Below, in pieces: positions 58,903-64,000 of a stretch of 64,000 nt of DNA. Within the stretch, counting starts at the first letter, position 1. Every line of letters begins with the position of its first letter. Source of the stretch: Alteromonas lipotrueae (GTDB lineage Bacteria; Pseudomonadota; Gammaproteobacteria; Enterobacterales; Alteromonadaceae); the NCBI RefSeq assembly GCF_019249215.1, contig NZ_JAESDI010000019.1, positions 1 through 64,000 of the forward strand, given 5' to 3'. A program made the translations under genes and the position numbers. A model generated the notes under the pieces. The model was not told where the DNA came from. It did no database searches and was given only the letters and a program-made list of their open reading frames with translations.

Positions 58903-60189
58903 GTGGAATTGGTTAATTTAAAAGACGCACAGGACACTGCCTCATTCTCTGAAGCAGTTAAAAGAGGGTTAGGTAAACAACAAGGTTTGTATTTCCCTAC
59001 TCATATCCCGAAATTAGACAACATTGACGAACTGCTTGAAATGCCGTTCGCGGCGCGCAGCATAGCGGTACTTCGTGCCATTATTGGTGATGAGCTTAAC
59101 AATGGCGAATTAGAAGAGATCGTGAATACCGCGTTTGCCTTTGGCGCGCCGGTAGAGCAGGTAAGCGACAATATTTATACTTTGGAGCTTTTCCACGGAC
59201 CGACGTTGGCGTTTAAAGATTTTGGTGGTCGCTTCATGGCGCAAACCTTATCAAGAATTAGTGAAGGTAAACCAGTCACTATTCTTACCGCCACGTCTGG
59301 CGACACGGGTGCAGCGGTAGCGCATGCGTTTCACGGTATTGAAAATATCAATGTGGTCATTCTTTTCCCTAAAGGCAAAATTAGCGCCCTGCAAGAAAAG
59401 CTGTTTACCACCCTTGGTGGCAATATCCATACAGTAGCCGTTGAATCTGATTTCGATGAATGTCAGTCGCTAGTAAAAGCTTCATTCGACGACCCAGACA
59501 TTCGTGAAGGTTTACACCTTAACTCGGCTAACTCAATTAATATCAGTCGCCTGCTAGCCCAAGTATGTTATTACTTTGAAGCGGTAAGCCAATTACCTAA
59601 AGATAAGCGTGATCAACTGGTTATCTCGGTACCAAGTGGTAACTTTGGTAACTTAACCGCCGGTATGATTGCCAAATCAATGGGATTGCCAATTAAACGC
59701 TTTATCGCTGCCACTAACGCCAACGATACTGTGCCACGCTATTTAAAAACTGGCGAGTGGGCGCCGAAGAAGACTGTCGCTACTATGTCTAACGCGATGG
59801 ATGTTAGCCAACCTAACAACTGGCCGCGCATTGAAGCCTTAATCGAGCAAGGCTATGTTGATAAAGGCTGCTTAAAAGGCGAAATGGTAGATGAAGAGTA
59901 CACTCAGTTGGCTATGCGCCAATTAGCGCAACTGGGTTATACCAGTGAGCCTCATGCCGCTATTGCTTACCGTGCAGTTAGCCACGACTTAGAAGACGGC
60001 GAAATTGGCCTATTCTTAGGTACTGCGCATCCTGCGAAATTCCGCGAAACGGTAGAAAACGTGCTGGGCACGCCTATTAGCTTGCCTAAGCCATTAGCTG
60101 ATGTAGCCGGTGAAGACAGCCTTGCTGTTGATTTGCCTGCATCTTACGATGCGCTTAAACAGCATATGTTGGATTTACTAAAAGCGTGA
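58903..60189 (+). CDS. thrC: Threonine synthase
   Basis: A 428-residue PLP enzyme converting O-phosphohomoserine to threonine. It starts with GTG, with AAAGGT 8 nt upstream. The PLP lysine is in [16 protein letters not shown] (about residue 107), followed by [17 protein letters not shown], the [13 protein letters not shown] phosphate loop and the C-terminal family region. It is the last biosynthetic gene of thrABC; its stop overlaps the ung start. Confidence 0.96.
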   Translation: MELVNLKDAQDTASFSEAVKRGLGKQQGLYFPTHIPKLDNIDELLEMPFAARSIAVLRAIIGDELNNGELEEIVNTAFAFGAPVEQVSDNIYTLELFHGPTLAFKDFGGRFMAQTLSRISEGKPVTILTATSGDTGAAVAHAFHGIENINVVILFPKGKISALQEKLFTTLGGNIHTVAVESDFDECQSLVKASFDDPDIREGLHLNSANSINISRLLAQVCYYFEAVSQLPKDKRDQLVISVPSGNFGNLTAGMIAKSMGLPIKRFIAATNANDTVPRYLKTGEWAPKKTVATMSNAMDVSQPNNWPRIEALIEQGYVDKGCLKGEMVDEEYTQLAMRQLAQLGYTSEPHAAIAYRAVSHDLEDGEIGLFLGTAHPAKFRETVENVLGTPISLPKPLADVAGEDSLAVDLPASYDALKQHMLDLLKA

Positions 60190-60845
60190 CCACATGGGCA
60201 CAAGCATTGGGCAGTGAAGAAGATAAGCCTTACTTCAAAGCCCTAATGCAAAAAGTAGCATCTGAACGTGAAGCGGGTAAAGTCATTTACCCGCCCTCAG
60301 AAGATGTATTTAATGCACTCACGATGACACCGCTAGAAAAAGTAAAGGTGGTGATATTAGGACAAGATCCTTATCACGGCCCACATCAAGCTCATGGCTT
60401 ATGCTTCTCGGTATTACCAAATATTAAAACACCTCCCTCGCTGGTTAATATTTATAAAGAATTAGCCAATGATATTACCGACTTCTCCATTCCGAACCAT
60501 GGCACACTTACCCCTTGGGCCGAGCAGGGTGTACTGCTGCTTAATACGGTGTTAACGGTAGAGCAGGGCAAGGCACATAGTCATGCTAAGTGGGGATGGG
60601 AAACCTATACCGATGCGGTAATAGAGGCAGTTAACACGCACGCAGAAAACGTAGTGTTTTTATTGTGGGGCAGTCACGCACAAAAGAAAGGCAAGCATAT
60701 CAGACGCACTAAGCATTGTGTGCTTCAAGCGCCGCATCCGTCACCGTTATCGGCCTACAGAGGCTTCTTTGGTTGTCACCATTTTAGCGACACCAATGCC
60801 TACCTAACCAGCAAAGGGCTTTCACCCATTTATTGGCAGGTATAG
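60186..60845 (+). CDS. ung: Uracil-DNA glycosylase
   Basis: A 219-residue family 1 enzyme removing uracil from DNA. The water-activating motif GQDPYHG is at about residues 59-65, with [11 protein letters not shown] and [22 protein letters not shown] (uracil-binding) following, and the DNA-intercalating [17 protein letters not shown] near the C-terminus. It starts with GTG overlapping the thrC stop by 4 nt (GTGA), so it is translated with the thr operon. This linkage of a repair gene to thrABC is unusual outside this lineage. Confidence 0.96.
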   Translation: MTTWAQALGSEEDKPYFKALMQKVASEREAGKVIYPPSEDVFNALTMTPLEKVKVVILGQDPYHGPHQAHGLCFSVLPNIKTPPSLVNIYKELANDITDFSIPNHGTLTPWAEQGVLLLNTVLTVEQGKAHSHAKWGWETYTDAVIEAVNTHAENVVFLLWGSHAQKKGKHIRRTKHCVLQAPHPSPLSAYRGFFGCHHFSDTNAYLTSKGLSPIYWQV

Positions 60846-60951
60846 TCTTTGGCAGTTGTAGCCTCTTGAAAAGATCGCGGTTAACAAAAGGCAAACGCCT
60901 TTCTTTCGCAACTTTGAATGCCGCTTTAAAAAGTAAGAAACCAGAAAGTAA

Positions 60952-60983
60952 AAAGGCCGCCTGTTATTAGCAGGCGGCCTTTA
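60952..60983 (+). terminator. Bidirectional terminator
   Basis: Stem AAAGGCCGCCTG / CAGGCGGCCTTT with an 8-nt loop. It ends the thrABC-ung transcript and, with its T-rich minus side, the DUF3545 gene that converges on it. Confidence 0.9.
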
Positions 60984-60985
60984 TA

Positions 60986-61162
60986 TTATCTTTCCAGTGT
61001 TTCTAACTCGTATTCGAAACCACAATCGAGTTCGGAGAGCTCCTTTTCCAGTTTGAAGCGATCTTGAAGCGCTTCAATCTCTCTCCACTTGCGTTTTTTA
61101 CTTTTTGTTTTCGCTGGGCTTGCTTCAATATCTAACATGGCAAATAAGTCTGATTTGTCCAC
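60986..61162 (-). CDS. DUF3545 family small protein
   Basis: A 58-residue protein from a GTG at 61162 with AGGAG about 8 nt upstream. The frame is open eight codons further, but that part would place the ribosome binding site inside the gene. It has the basic KTKSKKRKWREIEALQDRFKLEKEL segment typical of DUF3545, a short helical protein with a conserved W-R-E-I-E motif found in Shewanella, Vibrio and Alteromonas. Function unknown; a nucleic-acid-binding role is suggested only by the charge pattern. Confidence 0.75.
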   Translation of the reverse strand: MDKSDLFAMLDIEASPAKTKSKKRKWREIEALQDRFKLEKELSELDCGFEYELETLER

Positions 61163-61397
61163 TGGGATTCTCCTTTTTATTACCACTACAACAATACAGA
61201 GTTTGATTTTTTATTCCCTCTGTATAATTTTGTATCACAGCCACAACTAAAATAAAATAAGTAAATTTACTTTTTATTAACAAATTGTGACAGTATGATG
61301 ACACAGGGAGATATCGTCAGTGTGTTTAGCAAAACAGTTAGCAGGTTACATACTTAGCAGCGAGTTAGCTTGTACGTTCTTATTTTCTGCTAATAAA

Positions 61398-61422
61398 AAC
61401 GGCCGGGGGTAAGCCGGCCGTT
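61398..61422 (-). terminator. Rho-independent terminator of pgi
   Basis: Stem AACGGCCGG / CCGGCCGTT with a 7-nt loop, followed on the minus strand by TTTTATT. It lies about 50 nt beyond the pgi stop. Confidence 0.88.
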
Positions 61423-61470
61423 CAGTTATTATTTGCACCAAATTTGAGTGATTACTTCACTCAGACTTCC

Positions 61471-63120
61471 TTATTTTGGTGCATTCGCTGCTCTGAAACG
61501 GGCAATCAATTGTTGGGTAGATGCGTCAAAACTTTCTTCTTCTGCATTTCCCTGAATGCCTGCCAGTACTTGGTTGCCCAGTACTTTTCCTAACTCTACG
61601 CCCCATTGGTCGAATGAGTTAAGGTTCCAGATAACACCCTGAACGAATACCTTATGCTCATACATTGCAACTAGTGCGCCAAGTGTCTTAGGCGTAAGGC
61701 TATCAAACATTAAGGTATTACTAGGCTTGTTACCCGGCATCGTCTTGTGGGCCGCCAAACGCGTACGTTCCGCCTCGTCTAAGCCTTTGCCTTCTAAGTC
61801 GGCATAACACTCATCAAAGGTTTTGCCTTGCATAAGCGCTTGCGCTTGGCCAAAGCAGTTAGATGCTAACATCGCATGGTGTGTGTCATCTTGGTTAGGT
61901 ACATTCAACGGCAACATAAAGTCAGCTGGAATAACCCCTGAGCCTTGGTGAATCAGCTGATGGAAGCTGTGCTGGCCGTTAGTTCCTTCACTACCCCAAA
62001 TAATAGGGCCTGTGGCGTAAGCTACCGCTTCGCCGCCTTGAGTGACTTCTTTACCATTACTTTCCATATCAAGTTGCTGTACATAAGCAGGCAAGCCACG
62101 AAGGTAATGATAATAAGGTAGGAGCACCTGAGACTGTGCATCGAAGAAATTGCGATACCACACGCCTAATAGGCCAAGTAAAACCGGTAGGTTTTGCTCT
62201 AACGGTGCTGTTTTAAAGTGCGTGTCCATGTCGAACGCGCCTTCAAGCAAGCCTTTAAAGTTTTCAAAACCTAAAGCTAAAGATATAGGTAACCCAATTG
62301 CTGACCACAAAGAATAACGGCCACCAACCCAATCCCACATAGGGAAAATGTTATCTTCTGCTATTCCGAATTCAGTGGCCGCTTTTACATTTGAAGACAC
62401 GGCAACAAAGTGTTTCGCGATATCTTCTTGGGTGCCGCCAGATTTTAAAAACCAAGCCTTGGCAGAAAGGGTATTCTGCAACGTTTCTTGCGTAGTGAAT
62501 GACTTTGAAGACATCACGACAAGGGTTTCTTCATGATCGAGTTTAGTTAACACATCATGAATATGGCAGCCGTCAACGTTAGCCACAAAATGAACCTTAA
62601 CCGTTTCAACCGTATGAGGTTTTAGGGCTTCGGTCATAATTTTAGGACCAAGGAAAGAACCACCAATACCAATCGCGACAATATGCTTCACAGATTTACC
62701 TGTGTAGCCTTTATGCTCGCCACTGTGAACTAATGCGGTGAAGTCGCGAATTTTATCTAGGGTGGCACGTACTTCGGGCATTACGTCTTCGCTATCAACC
62801 ATTACAGGTGAATCAGAGAAGTTACGTAGCGCGGTGTGAAGAACAGCACGACCTTCAGTGCTGTTGATTGGCTCGCCGTTAAACATGGCATCGCGGGCGT
62901 CATCTAACTTACATGCACGGGCTAATTCGAAAAGTGCACCTAACGCGTGTTCGTTTACGCGGTTCTTAGAGTAATCAAGAAAAATGCCGCACGCTTCTAA
63001 CTGCATTTTTTCAGCACGCTTGGGATCAGCCTTAAACCAATCACGCATGTGTGCATCTTTCATTGAAGCAGCAATTTGATTAAGTGCTTGCCATTGTGGC
63101 AATGATGTCAGTGTACTCAT
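61471..63120 (-). CDS. pgi: Glucose-6-phosphate isomerase
   Basis: A 549-residue enzyme interconverting glucose-6-phosphate and fructose-6-phosphate. The signatures [17 protein letters not shown] and [20 protein letters not shown] (catalytic His) are present, with the sugar-phosphate-binding [14 protein letters not shown] and the C-terminal [27 protein letters not shown]. It is 18 nt downstream of tal, so the two form an operon that links glycolysis/gluconeogenesis and the pentose phosphate pathway. Confidence 0.97.
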   Translation of the reverse strand: MSTLTSLPQWQALNQIAASMKDAHMRDWFKADPKRAEKMQLEACGIFLDYSKNRVNEHALGALFELARACKLDDARDAMFNGEPINSTEGRAVLHTALRNFSDSPVMVDSEDVMPEVRATLDKIRDFTALVHSGEHKGYTGKSVKHIVAIGIGGSFLGPKIMTEALKPHTVETVKVHFVANVDGCHIHDVLTKLDHEETLVVMSSKSFTTQETLQNTLSAKAWFLKSGGTQEDIAKHFVAVSSNVKAATEFGIAEDNIFPMWDWVGGRYSLWSAIGLPISLALGFENFKGLLEGAFDMDTHFKTAPLEQNLPVLLGLLGVWYRNFFDAQSQVLLPYYHYLRGLPAYVQQLDMESNGKEVTQGGEAVAYATGPIIWGSEGTNGQHSFHQLIHQGSGVIPADFMLPLNVPNQDDTHHAMLASNCFGQAQALMQGKTFDECYADLEGKGLDEAERTRLAAHKTMPGNKPSNTLMFDSLTPKTLGALVAMYEHKVFVQGVIWNLNSFDQWGVELGKVLGNQVLAGIQGNAEEESFDASTQQLIARFRAANAPK

Positions 63121-63138
63121 TTTCTAATTCCCTATGGC

Positions 63139-64000
63139 TTACGCACTTAACTTTTCACGAAGCATCACTTCAAGCTTGTCTTGGTCTGCTGCGAAGTTGC
63201 GGATACCTTCAGATAGCTTTTCAGTTGCCATTGCATCTTGGTTCATTTCCCAGCGGAATTCAGACTCGGTTAAACGATCGCCAGGGGTTTTTGTCGCACC
63301 GTTGTCTTTAAGTTTCACTGTTAGTTCGCCCGGTTCATTGGCGAGTTCTTCTAATAAAGCTGGGCTTATAGTTAGACGATCGCAGCCCGCTAGAGATTGG
63401 ATTTCACCAATGTTGCGGAAGCTTGCGCCCATGACTACCGTGCTGTAACCATGTTCTTTGTAGTAGTTGTAAATACTGGTAACCGACACCACACCTGGAT
63501 CTTCATCAGCAGCATATTCAGTTTTACCAGTCGATTTTTTATACCAATCTAGAATACGGCCTACAAACGGTGAAATAAGGTATGCGCCAGCTTCAGCACA
63601 AGCGCGCGCTTGGGCAAAACTAAATAACAAGGTTAGGTTGCATTGAATACCTTTTTTCTCAAGTATTTCAGCAGCCTGAATGCCTTCCCACGTTGATGCC
63701 ATTTTAATTAGAATACGTGTCTTATCGATGCCGGCATCTTGATAAAGTTGAACAAGACGCTCTGCTTTCTCTACCGTGGCATTTTTGTCGAAGGACAAAC
63801 GGGCATCTACTTCCGTAGAAATACGACCTGGGATAGAGTCTGAAATCTCTTTACCAATAGCAACAGCAAGTTTGTCGGATGCGTCGATAAGTTGTTGGTC
63901 GCTATCAGAGGATTGTAGTTTGGCCCACGCTACTGAGTCGTCGATTAGGCTGGCATACTGAGGCAAGCTGGCGGCTTTTAACAACAAAGATGGGTTTGTT
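63139..64000 (-). CDS. tal: Transaldolase (5' end beyond the window)
   Basis: The C-terminal 287 codons of a TalB-type transaldolase, which moves a dihydroxyacetone unit between sugar phosphates. The frame is open to the edge of the window, where [21 protein letters not shown] is readable, so about 30 N-terminal residues (including the start) are missing. The Schiff-base lysine is in [29 protein letters not shown] [15 protein letters not shown] and [14 protein letters not shown] follow. It is upstream of pgi by 18 nt. Confidence 0.95.
   Translation of the reverse strand, partial: TNPSLLLKAASLPQYASLIDDSVAWAKLQSSDSDQQLIDASDKLAVAIGKEISDSIPGRISTEVDARLSFDKNATVEKAERLVQLYQDAGIDKTRILIKMASTWEGIQAAEILEKKGIQCNLTLLFSFAQARACAEAGAYLISPFVGRILDWYKKSTGKTEYAADEDPGVVSVTSIYNYYKEHGYSTVVMGASFRNIGEIQSLAGCDRLTISPALLEELANEPGELTVKLKDNGATKTPGDRLTESEFRWEMNQDAMATEKLSEGIRNFAADQDKLEVMLREKLSA

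Overview
The window is ordinary chromosomal DNA from a marine gammaproteobacterium, most likely Alteromonas or a close relative. This rests on gene content and order: arcB next to gltBD, the lpoA-yraN-diaA-dolP block facing rsmI, a methylcitrate operon of the acnD/prpF type, a carboxynorspermidine pair, an acr3/arsH arsenic operon, and thrABC followed by ung. No rRNA, tRNA, insertion sequence, phage or CRISPR array was found. The only gene clearly cut by the window edge is tal, at the right end.

Layout. 1-4.3 kb: acetyltransferase, DUF2721 and rhodanese genes, then mtnN-cobD-btuF (nucleoside salvage and corrinoid use). 4.4-6.4 kb: small envelope proteins and an XRE regulator/membrane protein pair. 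6.6-17.9 kb: gltBD (glutamate synthase), the divergent arcB hybrid kinase, and two PH-domain membrane proteins. 17.9-25.3 kb: propionate catabolism, transcribed right to left as GntR regulator-prpB-prpC-acnD-prpF, with a promoter flanked by two TGTCGACA palindromes. 25.9-28.2 kb: a TonB-dependent receptor. 28.5-35.5 kb: an esterase remnant, an MFS exporter, and dolP, diaA, yraN, lpoA and rsmI. 35.6-41.2 kb: carboxynorspermidine decarboxylase and dehydrogenase, a PLP enzyme, and two envelope proteins. 41.2-45.8 kb: an OmpR-type two-component pair, aceK and a lone receiver. 45.9-48.6 kb: acr3-arsH-arsC-arsR. 48.7-52.7 kb: a phosphatase-like gene split by an in-frame stop, a small secreted protein, a membrane protein and a NarL-type pair. 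52.8-55 kb: adhC and a divergent LysR gene. 55.2-60.8 kb: thr leader/attenuator, thrABC and ung. 61-64 kb: DUF3545, pgi and tal.

The most unusual structure is a dispersed intercistronic hairpin element present three times (about 19.44, 23.45 and 31.69 kb). Each copy has an exactly 52-nt conserved core holding two small hairpins, enclosed by 22-29 nt arms. The arms are self-complementary within each copy but unrelated between copies. All three copies lie between co-directional genes, two of them inside the prp operon. Other points of interest are an ArcB with Tyr where E. coli ArcB has redox Cys241, a nonsense-interrupted phosphatase-like gene, a well-formed prp promoter/operator arrangement, a Thr/Ile-rich leader peptide with attenuator, and a perfect inverted repeat between adhC and its LysR neighbour.

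Limits: all assignments come from reading the sequence and remembered family signatures. No database search or folding program was run. Start codons were chosen from visible ribosome binding sites and signal peptides where possible.
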